Source: an uncultured Bacteroidales bacterium
GTDB taxonomy: Bacteria > Bacteroidota > Bacteroidia > Bacteroidales > UBA932
Length of the DNA: 64,000 bases
Direction of reading: 5' to 3'
NCBI GenBank assembly: GCA_944325435.1
Contig: CALVAC010000001.1
Location: forward strand, 62,001 to 126,000
Positions 41,719-51,067 of the stretch are shown one piece after another. The notes beneath the pieces were generated by a model. That model saw only the letters and a program-made list of their open reading frames with translations. It ran no database searches and was not told where the DNA came from. The position numbers were made by a program, and so were the translations under genes. The number at the start of each line of letters is the position of its first letter. Within the stretch, counting starts at the first letter, position 1.

Positions 41719-42732
41719 TTACCGTCTGCCATATTTCCTCATCAGTTTTTTCGCATCCTTGAGACCTGCCTTATATGCCTCTGCCAGTTTCACTGTCCGT
41801 CCGCCGTCCGACTTGCTCATGTTGGCCGCCTTCATGAATGTGAATATCTCTATCGTCTCAGCCGCCGGGACAGGGGATATGCCTGTCCTGAAAAACTGCA
41901 GAATCTCCTTGAGGAGCTCACTGTAACCTTCATATCCGCCGGCCGGGATTGTCTTGCCGGAAACCATGACAGTACCGCCATAGACCTGCGGTCCCTTGAC
42001 TATCGCCCTGAAAGACCCGAGCCTGCCATCATTCCATCGTCCGGTCACGATGTCACCCCATTCCGAGGAAATCCTGTTAACTTCCTCGCATCCGGTACCC
42101 ATAATGGTATAAAGGGTTTCCACACCGTGTATCCCGTAGAATCCGAAATCAGGATGAGTAGGCTCGACCTTGTGTGGAGACCAGCAGTCGGCACCGAGAA
42201 CCTTCCCGAATTCCCCATCATGCAGCTGCCTGTTACGCGGTGTAAACCGGAGTGTCGATGATGAGAATATCGGCACTCCGTATCTTTCAGCCATCTCGCA
42301 GATGGCTATGGCCTCTCCGAGAGTGGCTCCGAGCGGCTTGTCTATATAGCATGTCTTTCCGGACCTGAATACCTCGACGGCCTGATCGAGATGCAGCCTG
42401 CCATCATTGGTCTCGATGAATACGCAGTCTACCTTGTCAAGAAGGTCCTGTATGGAGCCGACAATCTCCACTCCCATGGAAGACACATCCTCGACATATC
42501 CGGGAATCCGGCTGTAGCTAGACTCTATCGTACGGGAACCATAAGGATAGGCGGCAACAACCCTGAAGCCTTCCGCCCATTCTTCCTTTCCCCCGTTGAT
42601 AAGGCTGGTGAAAGCGACAGAATGCGAAGTATCCAGACCGATGATACCGAGCCGGATCACATCCTGTGCAAAAGCTCCGGCACCGCACAGCATCAATGCT
42701 GCAAGAAGTGAAATGATTTTTCCGATTCTCAT
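41719..42732 (-). CDS. Gfo/Idh/MocA oxidoreductase with Sec signal
   Basis: A 337-residue oxidoreductase with a Sec-type signal peptide (MRIGKIISLLAALMLCGAGAFAQ). The Rossmann start IRLGIIGLDTSHSVAF lacks the usual last glycine, and the catalytic region reads YIDKPLGATL. The mature protein is shorter than its two larger neighbours. As the first of the four oxidoreductase genes it follows nagB by 12 bases. Periplasmic sugar or inositol derivative is the likely substrate class; nothing more can be said from sequence. Confidence 0.84.
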   Translation of the reverse strand: MRIGKIISLLAALMLCGAGAFAQDVIRLGIIGLDTSHSVAFTSLINGGKEEWAEGFRVVAAYPYGSRTIESSYSRIPGYVEDVSSMGVEIVGSIQDLLDKVDCVFIETNDGRLHLDQAVEVFRSGKTCYIDKPLGATLGEAIAICEMAERYGVPIFSSSTLRFTPRNRQLHDGEFGKVLGADCWSPHKVEPTHPDFGFYGIHGVETLYTIMGTGCEEVNRISSEWGDIVTGRWNDGRLGSFRAIVKGPQVYGGTVMVSGKTIPAGGYEGYSELLKEILQFFRTGISPVPAAETIEIFTFMKAANMSKSDGGRTVKLAEAYKAGLKDAKKLMRKYGRR

Positions 42733-42744
42733 GATATTTCCTTT

Positions 42745-43527
42745 TTAAGACAATTTCCGTGACCTTATCTGAAGAAGCCTGGAACTGTCATTGTCCAGGT
42801 AAAGCGTGGCATCAGGTTTCGTCCTGAGGATACTCGCGGGACAGGATTCACATATATCACCATCCACGGCAGACTTGACTGCAGCCGACTTGGTCCCCGA
42901 TGGCACTATGCAGAATATCCTTGCGGCCGACATCAGGGCCGGGACCGTCAGGGTCAGAGCAAAAGAAGGCACCTCATCTATCGTACTGAAACAGCCATCA
43001 TGGACCTGCTGCATGCGGCATTTCTCATCCAGATCCACCACCTTCATGATTCTGGTGTCACTGAAGTCGGCGACATGCGGGTCGTTAAAGGCGATATGGC
43101 CATTCTCCCCTATCCCCATGAAGACAATGTCCGCGGGATTTTCCATGAGCAGTCCTGAATACTGGCGGCAGGCATCTTCCGGAGCGGACTGTCCGTTGAT
43201 ATAGTGGACACTGCGGAACGGAGCACGGTCAAATATGGTTCTGCGGAGATAGTTTCCAAAGCCCTGCGGAGCATCTCCCGGAAGTCCTATATACTCATCC
43301 ATATGGAACGCGTTCACCCTGTCCCATTCGATACCTGCATGAAGCAGAGCCTCCAGAAATTCATTCTGGGAAGGTGCTGCCGCAAAGATTATATTCACAT
43401 GCTCCCTTTCGGCAAGAAGATTGCCGATACACGCGGCTGCATCCGCCGCAGCCCCTTCTCCCATACACTTGCGGGTATCATATATCTTGACCCCGAGCTT
43501 ATCTTTCCTGAAATACATTGTCAACAT
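42745..43527 (-). CDS. nagB: Glucosamine-6-phosphate deaminase-like protein
   Basis: Converts glucosamine-6-phosphate to fructose-6-phosphate and ammonia in the cytoplasm. The 260-residue length, FHMDEYIGL and IVFMGIGENGHIAFNDP fit the NagB family. Compared with E. coli, the usual GxGNDGHIAFNEP reads GIGENGHIAFNDP, so the equivalents of Asp141 and Glu148 are Asn and Asp, while the His is kept. Activity or preferred substrate may differ. Its start overlaps the nagA stop, indicating translational coupling. Confidence 0.85.
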   Translation of the reverse strand: MLTMYFRKDKLGVKIYDTRKCMGEGAAADAAACIGNLLAEREHVNIIFAAAPSQNEFLEALLHAGIEWDRVNAFHMDEYIGLPGDAPQGFGNYLRRTIFDRAPFRSVHYINGQSAPEDACRQYSGLLMENPADIVFMGIGENGHIAFNDPHVADFSDTRIMKVVDLDEKCRMQQVHDGCFSTIDEVPSFALTLTVPALMSAARIFCIVPSGTKSAAVKSAVDGDICESCPASILRTKPDATLYLDNDSSRLLQIRSRKLS

Positions 43528-44726
43528 GACCGTGTGCTTTTAGATTTGTCGTAAACAATCTGCCCTCCCACAATCGTGTACAGGACATCCACATTCTCAT
43601 CAAAGACCACGATATCGGCATCATATCCTCTCCTCAGAGAGCCTTTCCTGTCCGATATCCCCATTATTCCGGCAGGGATTTCGGTCGCGCACCGGACAAT
43701 CTCCGCAATGGGTCTCCCGGTAAGACGGGCCACAGTTCTTACCGCCCTGTCCATTGTCGCGACACTTCCTGCAAACGCAGTCCTGTCCGGAAGCTTTGCA
43801 ACCCCATCCTCTACAATGACTTCCTGTCCTCCTGACAGGCTTCCGAGAACATACCTGCCATCCGGCATTCCTGCGGCTCTCATCGAATCCGTGACAAGGG
43901 CTATGCGGTCCGCCCCCTTTATCTTGAATATCAGTCTCAGCAGGCTTTCCGGAACATGTATCCCGTCACCTATCACTTCCACAGTGACATCATCGTTATA
44001 ATATCCGTACTCCACGGCCCCCGCATACCGGAAAGCATTGCGTCTGGAGACCGTACTCATACAAGAATAGAAATGGGTGATATGGGTAAAACCTGCCCGG
44101 AATGCCGCATCGCACTCATCGAATGTGGCATCCGTATGCCCCATAGCCATCAGCACTCCCTGACGCTTCAATGTCTCCGCCATTTCCAAGGCTCCGGGAA
44201 GCTCAGGAGCGAGGCTCCATCTGGCAATGTCTCCATCCGCCAACTCCATAAGAGGGCCATACTCGGCCGGGTCGGGATTACGCAAATATCTGCGGTCCTG
44301 GGCTCCTGCCTGAACCGGAGAGAAATAGGGACCTTCCAGATGCAGACCTCCCATCGCCGCTCCTCCGGTACAGGATTTCCAGGCGGACCTGTAAAAGCCA
44401 ACGGCATCGGCAAGAGACTGCCGGGAGCCAGACAATGTGGTCGGGTACAGCATGGTGGTTCCGTGCACAGCATGCATGTACAGGGCCTTTCCGTATGCTT
44501 CAATGCTGCCATCCATAAAATCCGCCCCTCCGGCTCCGTGGGTATGAAGATCAATGAAACCTGCCGACACATACTTCCCGGTGACATCCAGGACTTCCAT
44601 GTCAGGCGAAGCCTCCATACCATGACCTATATGATCTATGAGACCATCTTTCAGAACCAGGTCTCCGGTGAAACAGCCACCTCCGGTGACCATGTTCCCT
44701 CCCCGTAACAGAATCATTCTTTTCAT
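43521..44726 (-). CDS. nagA: N-acetylglucosamine-6-phosphate deacetylase
   Basis: Removes acetate from GlcNAc-6-phosphate, feeding NagB. The 401-residue amidohydrolase has the first metal motif HTHGAGGAD, the metal Glu in GLHLEGPYFSP, GHTDATFDEC and THITHFYSCMS histidines, and LVTDSMRAAGMPDG with the catalytic Asp. I chose ATG 44726, which overlaps the upstream transporter stop (ATGA). A sugar kinase that would make the 6-phosphate is not in the window. Confidence 0.92.
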   Translation of the reverse strand: MKRMILLRGGNMVTGGGCFTGDLVLKDGLIDHIGHGMEASPDMEVLDVTGKYVSAGFIDLHTHGAGGADFMDGSIEAYGKALYMHAVHGTTMLYPTTLSGSRQSLADAVGFYRSAWKSCTGGAAMGGLHLEGPYFSPVQAGAQDRRYLRNPDPAEYGPLMELADGDIARWSLAPELPGALEMAETLKRQGVLMAMGHTDATFDECDAAFRAGFTHITHFYSCMSTVSRRNAFRYAGAVEYGYYNDDVTVEVIGDGIHVPESLLRLIFKIKGADRIALVTDSMRAAGMPDGRYVLGSLSGGQEVIVEDGVAKLPDRTAFAGSVATMDRAVRTVARLTGRPIAEIVRCATEIPAGIMGISDRKGSLRRGYDADIVVFDENVDVLYTIVGGQIVYDKSKSTRSC

Positions 44727-46039
44727 TTCCGTATCCTCCAATGCTCTATCCTGTGTCCATATATCGCATAGAACACCAGATATGCGAAACAAGGTATCAG
44801 TATCCAGTACCCCTGCTGGAAACCGAACCTGTCAGCCAGGGCTCCGTATATCAGGGGAAGAATGGCATTGCCGCACAGCCCCATGACCAGCATGGATGAC
44901 CCGAGATTGGTGAACCTGCCGAGATTGCGTATCGCCAGAGGCCATATACCGGCATATATCAGGGAGTTCGGAATCCCGAGAAGCACCAGGAACCAGAGCG
45001 AAATATCGGTGTCAAGACCGAAGACCCTCACCGTCCCTGATGTCAGGACTACACACAGAGACAGCACCAATCCGAGGGATGTGCAGCCGAGCAAAGCCTT
45101 CTGCTGACTGAGATACTTGGGTATCAGCACTATCCCGCACAGATAACCTACAAGGATACAGGCAAGGGTCAGGGATGGCAGGATCTTGGCTGCATCCAGC
45201 CCTACCCCCATCGTCGCAGCATAGCGGATGCTCGTGTCTATGGAAATGACCTGCGAACCAGTATGGCAGAACATGGCCATGGCCCCGAGAATGAGGTAAG
45301 GATAATGGAAAATGCTTTTCCTTTCATAGACTTCCCCATCTTCGACCCTGTTGTCCCTACGCGGGTCTATATCCGGTATAGAGGAACGGTAGAAGACTAT
45401 TCCGAAGATGAACAGCAGGACTGCCAGACAGATGTACGGGACAATGACACCGCTGATGAGTTCATCCAGTGCAGCCTCGCGTCCTGCCCCTGACAATGCT
45501 CCGGATGTCACCATATCCATAATGGTCTTGTCCGACTGCCGTATGACAAGTGCGGAAAATACCAGAGGAGATATTATCCCTGCGAACTTGTTGCAGATTC
45601 CCATAATGCTTATCCGCCGCGCCGCGCTCTCTATCGGTCCGATTATGGTAACGAACGGGTTGGCCGCTGTCTGCAGGATTGCAAGACCTGTCCCGAGAGC
45701 GAACAGGGCAAGGAGGAAAAGCCCGTATGTCCTGGACAGTGCCGCCGGGACGAAAAGCGCAGCCCCTGCCGCCATTATCCACAGTCCGTATTTCACTCCT
45801 TTCTTGAAACCTGTCCTGTTGAGCATTAAGGAAGCCGGGATAGTGAACACGAAATATGCGATATAGAACGCAAATGTCACCAGATAGCTCTGGACCTCAT
45901 TCTGGAGATCGCACGCAATTCTGAAATACGGAATGAGAATCGAGTTCATCCATGACACGAACCCGAATATGAAGAACAGACATCCGGTCATCAGGAGAGA
46001 CTGGATATAAGTCCTGCCTGCAGTCTTGGTTTCACTCAT
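44723..46039 (-). CDS. FucP/NagP-type sugar:H+ symporter (MFS)
   Basis: A 438-residue transporter with 12 predicted helices. The N-terminal CLFFIFGFVSWMNSILIPYFR and the following TFAFYIAYFVFTIPASLMLNR are signatures of the FucP/GluP/NagP group of sugar MFS transporters. Because nagA overlaps its 3' end, N-acetylglucosamine or a related amino sugar is the most likely cargo (inference from context). It overlaps the GH26-like gene stop by 8 bases. Confidence 0.88.
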   Translation of the reverse strand: MSETKTAGRTYIQSLLMTGCLFFIFGFVSWMNSILIPYFRIACDLQNEVQSYLVTFAFYIAYFVFTIPASLMLNRTGFKKGVKYGLWIMAAGAALFVPAALSRTYGLFLLALFALGTGLAILQTAANPFVTIIGPIESAARRISIMGICNKFAGIISPLVFSALVIRQSDKTIMDMVTSGALSGAGREAALDELISGVIVPYICLAVLLFIFGIVFYRSSIPDIDPRRDNRVEDGEVYERKSIFHYPYLILGAMAMFCHTGSQVISIDTSIRYAATMGVGLDAAKILPSLTLACILVGYLCGIVLIPKYLSQQKALLGCTSLGLVLSLCVVLTSGTVRVFGLDTDISLWFLVLLGIPNSLIYAGIWPLAIRNLGRFTNLGSSMLVMGLCGNAILPLIYGALADRFGFQQGYWILIPCFAYLVFYAIYGHRIEHWRIRK

Positions 46040-47651
46040 GCGTAAGGGTGTTTTTCCTGGTCTCTATCTCCCGATATACATAGTCCGGAATCATGTCGAG
46101 GAAATAACTGTCCTTGACCGCTTCACGATATGCATCCAGCGCATCCGGGAATATATGGATGCGTCTGTCCCCGTTGCCATCCGTCTTGTGGTTCTCCCAG
46201 ATAAAGGCCTTGATCCCGAGTTTCTTTATCTCATCAAAAAAGGCCGTGACCCATTCTGGCTTGTCTGCATCAGGAATCTGCTGTCCGTAACCTCCCTCCG
46301 ATATCATCAGTGGCTTGCCATGCTCTTTCGCAAGGGTACTGACTTCTTTCAGCAGATCTTTCGGCCACAGATATCCGGCACGTGATGTAGGATAACAGCT
46401 CACCCCCACCCAGTCCACATAGATGTCCCCGGGATAGAAATCCGCCATGGACGCATCCGGCATCACATGGTTGGTCGCATTGAAGGTCACATCGTTAGGA
46501 GACCAGACAAAGACATTGTAGCCGGTCAGGCCATACTGCTCTGCAATATTGTACATTCTCCTCCAGAACTTGACATAGTTTACAGGATCCCCTGTATATG
46601 TCAGCCAGTTTGAGTTCATCTCATTCGCAGGCCTGAACCAGACAGGCCCCATATCCGCCACCTCGGATGACTCCGATATCTCCCGGAAATACCTGTCCAG
46701 ATATCCGTCAAGTCTTCCGCCTGCCAGCTGTGCGGCAGTATAGTCATCAGGAAGCCAGCCGTAAAGGAAGAACCTGTACCTGCCATCGTATGCAAATCCA
46801 GAATGCCGTGCACGGGCCTGCTGCATCTCATCGAAATACCTCAACTGTCCGGAAGCATTGGTGAAACTCTGATACCAGAGCATCATCGAAAGCTGTTTTC
46901 CGACCAGGGACTCATATGTGTCGATCGGGCAGGATTTGTTGTTGATCACGATATCGGGGTCGGTATTGTCTGCAAAAGATGTCCCGTTGTTGAATGCCCC
47001 ATGATAGCACCCGGACTCAGGGACATATTTCAGATCAGGCTCGAACTTGCCGAAAACCTTCACCTCATCCACCATCATAACCTTGGCCGCATCCGCCGAT
47101 GTCAGGACCAGCTTCACATACCGGCAGTCCACCTTGGGGAGAACCAGTTCTCCCCAGGCTGCCGACTTGCTTCCATCAAATGCAATAGCACCCTCAGCCT
47201 GGTCCCAGGCTGATTCTTTATCCTCGGCATACTGCACCTCTATCTTCCCTGGGAAAAGTACAGATGCCGCAGCATCATTGAATGAGTGGACAAAGATGTT
47301 CTCCACATTGCGTACAGAACCGAGATCCACGACAATCTCCACTTTATCACCCATCCAACCCACAGATGTCCGGCTTCCATATCCTGTTCCTACGGCATCA
47401 TCCGTCAGTCTTGTACCTGATGTCCACGGAGACAGTGGTTCGACATCCGAATATCCGCTGACCGCATCCGTATCAAAGAGATAGAACTTGCCTGCCGCAA
47501 AATCGGTCAGGCCATCAGGCACCACCAGGCCTGTGTCCGGTCCCGATGGATCCTCCTTGCCGGGAATCACCCATCCGCTCCTGTCCACCTTGTCGCAGGA
47601 GCATAGCATCAGAGTGCATACGAGAATATCTGTTATCATCTTGTTTTTCAT
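46032..47651 (-). CDS. GH26-like lipoprotein with N-terminal F5/8C-type domain
   Basis: A 539-residue lipoprotein (MLCSCDK lipobox). Residues about 60-205 form a discoidin-like (F5/8 type C) carbohydrate-binding domain (VEIVVDLGSVRNVENIFVHSFND, GSKSAAWGELVLPKVDCRYVKL). The C-terminal TIM barrel has GH26-like features: SMMLWYQSF, acid/base Glu in WFRPANEMNSNW, NVFVWSPND, and a nucleophile Glu in LMISEGGYG. GH26 members are mostly beta-mannanases. It likely acts on the cell surface beside SusC/D. Family confident, exact substrate not. Confidence 0.8.
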   Translation of the reverse strand: MKNKMITDILVCTLMLCSCDKVDRSGWVIPGKEDPSGPDTGLVVPDGLTDFAAGKFYLFDTDAVSGYSDVEPLSPWTSGTRLTDDAVGTGYGSRTSVGWMGDKVEIVVDLGSVRNVENIFVHSFNDAAASVLFPGKIEVQYAEDKESAWDQAEGAIAFDGSKSAAWGELVLPKVDCRYVKLVLTSADAAKVMMVDEVKVFGKFEPDLKYVPESGCYHGAFNNGTSFADNTDPDIVINNKSCPIDTYESLVGKQLSMMLWYQSFTNASGQLRYFDEMQQARARHSGFAYDGRYRFFLYGWLPDDYTAAQLAGGRLDGYLDRYFREISESSEVADMGPVWFRPANEMNSNWLTYTGDPVNYVKFWRRMYNIAEQYGLTGYNVFVWSPNDVTFNATNHVMPDASMADFYPGDIYVDWVGVSCYPTSRAGYLWPKDLLKEVSTLAKEHGKPLMISEGGYGQQIPDADKPEWVTAFFDEIKKLGIKAFIWENHKTDGNGDRRIHIFPDALDAYREAVKDSYFLDMIPDYVYREIETRKNTLTHE

Positions 47652-47670
47652 ACATTTTTGCTGTTATGGG

Positions 47671-49404
47671 TTACATGTCTATGCAGTCATACTGCACACA
47701 TCCTATGCTTCCGTTCGCAAACACGAAACAGGCATAGAGATAATATCCGTTCCGCGACACATACAGATCCACATCGCTCGTGCTTGTATTGACCGGATCC
47801 CTGCCCATTCCTGTAGGGCCGTATATCTTAGACTCACAGACATCTATCTTTACAGAAATGCCATCTCCCGATGAGATATCGTACAGATTCACGGCATCGG
47901 ATGCTGAAATGGCCCAAGTGAATGTGTTTACATAATTGTATATCAGATATGCACCTCCATTGAAATCGGCATAGTCCACACTGTTCAGCATCGTATTGCT
48001 CGGTGCACCAGGACCTCTGGCTTTTACCGAATTGTCCCCGCCGTCAATCCAGAACAGGTATCTGGATCCATCGGTATCTTTCGAATGGCTGGCAAGGAAA
48101 TAGTCTCCTCCAGGTTCTGTCGTGGCATAGACAATATCCCCTCCCCATTTGCTGTTTGCCCAGTTGCCGGTATCTGTGACAGGAAGATCGATAATATCAG
48201 GTATCTGCGATACAAGGTTCCCGTCCAGCACCTGCCACCTGGCGAATTTAGGGGTTCCATCATAATGTACCGGTGTCGTGATAACCGCATCATCATCTAT
48301 GCTGCCCTGGACAGAGATTTCCCAGCCATATCTCGGCATTCCTGAAGACTGGATAGTATATTCAATATATTTCTCCGGCTTCGCATCAACACCGGAAGCC
48401 TTCCATATAGTGAAGATCTTGCCGTTGTCTCCGTTGGTACCCGTCGAATTGCATATCAGGATATTGCCATCGCTGTCCGCCGTAGCATGGAAATTCCCGT
48501 ATCCCGATGGCGATACCGCACTGATATCCATCGTCCCGGCCACTGCTCCTGTCTTGCTGTTCAGATATACAAGGGAACTGCTGCCCCTTTCGTTTATCAC
48601 CACATAGTTCTCGGTAACGGCTATGCCTGAAACCATGACAGGATCCGTAATCCCTGCAATCTCATGCAGCCCTTTCACCCACAGCATAGTACCGCTGTTG
48701 CCGCGAATTCCCATCGGAACCTTGTCAGGAATGGATTTCTGCACTGTGTATTCCTGCCTGTCCACCCCGTTCTGGGCAGTGACAGTGAATGTCTGGACAT
48801 CATCATAGTCCAGTGCCACAGTCCTCGGATCAGGAGAGATGGTGGCTCCGTGAGAGATGATTATGTCATCTTCCGTCAACTGCTGCTCACCTATATCCTC
48901 AATGGAAATCAGCGACACCGTCCTTGCTGCAGGATTGATCACTCCGGAAAGACCCGCTGCAGATATGTTGAACTGGGAAAGTTCACAATCCGCGCTCTTC
49001 CTTATCTCGGCTACAATCCTGTATTCGACCCTTGTCCCTGCCGAATTGTCAATGACCGTTATCGTATTCTCCTCAGTCAGGTCCATAAACAGAAGAGGCG
49101 GCTCTATGACAACATTGTTTTCAAGATTTGCCTGCATCCTTACCCTTTCAAGACGGTCTTCTGTCAAGACCACATCCGAAAGTAAAGGATAATTGTACGG
49201 GAACACTATGGTTATCAGATGATTCTCGTAGTCTATCTCCCCGGCAAAACTGTTGTCCATGCTGTCATCCCCCGGAAAACTCGCCGTAATGCTGTTGATG
49301 GCGTTTCCCTGACGGGATGACTCTATCATCTCGGGCTTCTGGCAGTGCCAGAGCAATACCAGAGACATGATCGAGATTGCTGCAAGTGATATTCTGTTTT
49401 TCAT
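47671..49404 (-). CDS. DUF5018-type surface lipoprotein in the SusE/F position
   Basis: A 577-residue lipoprotein (LVLLWHCQKPE lipobox). Residues about 30-225 are two Ig-like DUF5018-type modules (INSITASFPGDDS, TITVIDNSAGTRVEYRI, CELSQFNISAAGLSGVINPAARTVSL). The rest (about 235-577) is a repeat-rich beta-propeller-like region (MVSGIAVTENYVVINERG, GNFHATADSDGNILICNSTG). It lies between susD and the hydrolase, where glycan-binding surface proteins are usual. Likely binds the target glycan; no catalytic motif seen. Confidence 0.78.
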   Translation of the reverse strand: MKNRISLAAISIMSLVLLWHCQKPEMIESSRQGNAINSITASFPGDDSMDNSFAGEIDYENHLITIVFPYNYPLLSDVVLTEDRLERVRMQANLENNVVIEPPLLFMDLTEENTITVIDNSAGTRVEYRIVAEIRKSADCELSQFNISAAGLSGVINPAARTVSLISIEDIGEQQLTEDDIIISHGATISPDPRTVALDYDDVQTFTVTAQNGVDRQEYTVQKSIPDKVPMGIRGNSGTMLWVKGLHEIAGITDPVMVSGIAVTENYVVINERGSSSLVYLNSKTGAVAGTMDISAVSPSGYGNFHATADSDGNILICNSTGTNGDNGKIFTIWKASGVDAKPEKYIEYTIQSSGMPRYGWEISVQGSIDDDAVITTPVHYDGTPKFARWQVLDGNLVSQIPDIIDLPVTDTGNWANSKWGGDIVYATTEPGGDYFLASHSKDTDGSRYLFWIDGGDNSVKARGPGAPSNTMLNSVDYADFNGGAYLIYNYVNTFTWAISASDAVNLYDISSGDGISVKIDVCESKIYGPTGMGRDPVNTSTSDVDLYVSRNGYYLYACFVFANGSIGCVQYDCIDM

Positions 49405-49423
49405 TATCCGTAAGATTTAAATG

Positions 49424-51055
49424 TTAGAGCCACTCGTCATACTGTCTGATACCGGAACGGTTGTTCCTGAGTTCTGCAGAAGGTACCGGAAGGACATAGA
49501 GCTTCTCTTCAAACCATCGGTCTGCGCCATCGCAGTCGACATATTCATACACAGATCCGGTTATCTTCATCCCGTGACACCTGTAATTGTCGTACTCTAT
49601 ATGCGCAAGCCTCCATCTCCTCATGTCCCAGAACAGATGACCCTCGAACGCAAGCTCGACCTTCCTTTCATTCCTGTATCTGTCAAAGAATTCCCCTTCA
49701 GCCGGATAGACGGCAGGAAGACCGACCCTCTCCCTGACCTCATTCATAGCATCCTGCGCTTCGGACAGCTTCCCTCCAAGGCGGAAAGCAGCCTCTGCCT
49801 TGTTTAGCAAGACCTCCGCATAACGGATTTCAACCCAGGTCTGGGAACTCTTCACATTCTTTATGTCCGTAAGGTTTTCATCGAGAAGCTTTCTCAGGAA
49901 ATATCCGGTAGTGGTCTTCCCGTAAACCGTGGGCTGTTCCCTGTAAGGGATGAAAACCCCGTTCTCCCCATCTGTACTGCAGTCCATGACCTTGCCTTTC
50001 CAGGTACATCCACGATAGATTATCGTAGCATGGAACCGTGGTTCAAGTTCGGCATACGGAGGGGCTACAGAAGTAGGGCCTTCATGCCACTGGCTCCAGT
50101 CGACCGTGGTACCGTCCGCCTTTTCATAGCATTCTACCATCTCCTGAGTAGGAGTCCCCCTGCCTCCGTTGTCCCATCCATCGCACTGCGGGACATAATG
50201 GGAATCAAAATCATGATACGGCCCGTTCATGGCATCATACGAAAACTGCAGAATAGACTCGACATTGTCACCTTTCCACGAATCCGCATAATTGTCCACC
50301 AGATCATACTTATGAAGCGCTATCACGGCATTTGCAGCATCGTATGCATCCTGCCATCGTCCGGCATACAGCATCGCCCTTGACTGCATGGCGTATGCAG
50401 CCCCCTTGGTTACCCTGCCGCTGTTGGCCGCATCCCATTCATCCGGGAGTTTCTCTGCTGCATATTTCAGATCCTGATAGATAAATTCCCAGGTCTCTTC
50501 CGCGCTGCTCCTGTCCTTGCCTCCATCCACAGGAAGGTCATCATACAATATCACTCCTCCGTGTCTCCTGGCAAGCTGGAAATAGACAAATCCCCTGAAA
50601 AAACGGACCTGGGCCTCCCACCGTTCATTCTTGTCATCCGAAAATTCAGAATACTTCCTCTGCAGCGAGAGGAACTGGTTAAGCCGCCTGATATCCTCGT
50701 ATGCCTTACCGTTTGCCCAGATACTGTACAGACAGCCATCAGGATTTATGGCATCCGGATTTGTCACATAGTTGTTAGAGTGTCCGGCCCTGTTTCCAAG
50801 GGTGACGCTGCCATATTTGAAAGAATCAGTAAGGCTTTCTGTGAGGCTGCCCTGGAACTGGGCCGTGCCGAACTGGCCGTAATCATGCAGAAGGACATAG
50901 AAACTGTTCACATAACTGTCCACAGATGCCTCGTTTTCCCAGACAATATCTTCAGTGACCTTTGATGTCTGCCGTACATCATCGAGCCAGCCGTTGCAGC
51001 CGGCAAGCAAGGACAAGGAGGCGAACAAAATTACCGTCAATATATTGTTTTTCAT
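49424..51055 (-). CDS. SusD/RagB-family glycan-binding lipoprotein
   Basis: A 543-residue outer-membrane lipoprotein (SLLAGCNGWLDD lipobox) that covers the SusC channel and binds oligosaccharides. It has the TPR-like helices of the family, DEVWENEASVDSYVNSFY-like N-terminal helix, AEVLLNKAEAAFRLG, and the C-terminal ERKVELAFEGHLFWDMRRW signature. It starts 12 bases after susC and is in the same operon. Confidence 0.95.
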   Translation of the reverse strand: MKNNILTVILFASLSLLAGCNGWLDDVRQTSKVTEDIVWENEASVDSYVNSFYVLLHDYGQFGTAQFQGSLTESLTDSFKYGSVTLGNRAGHSNNYVTNPDAINPDGCLYSIWANGKAYEDIRRLNQFLSLQRKYSEFSDDKNERWEAQVRFFRGFVYFQLARRHGGVILYDDLPVDGGKDRSSAEETWEFIYQDLKYAAEKLPDEWDAANSGRVTKGAAYAMQSRAMLYAGRWQDAYDAANAVIALHKYDLVDNYADSWKGDNVESILQFSYDAMNGPYHDFDSHYVPQCDGWDNGGRGTPTQEMVECYEKADGTTVDWSQWHEGPTSVAPPYAELEPRFHATIIYRGCTWKGKVMDCSTDGENGVFIPYREQPTVYGKTTTGYFLRKLLDENLTDIKNVKSSQTWVEIRYAEVLLNKAEAAFRLGGKLSEAQDAMNEVRERVGLPAVYPAEGEFFDRYRNERKVELAFEGHLFWDMRRWRLAHIEYDNYRCHGMKITGSVYEYVDCDGADRWFEEKLYVLPVPSAELRNNRSGIRQYDEWL

Positions 51056-51067
51056 ATTCGCTGTTTT

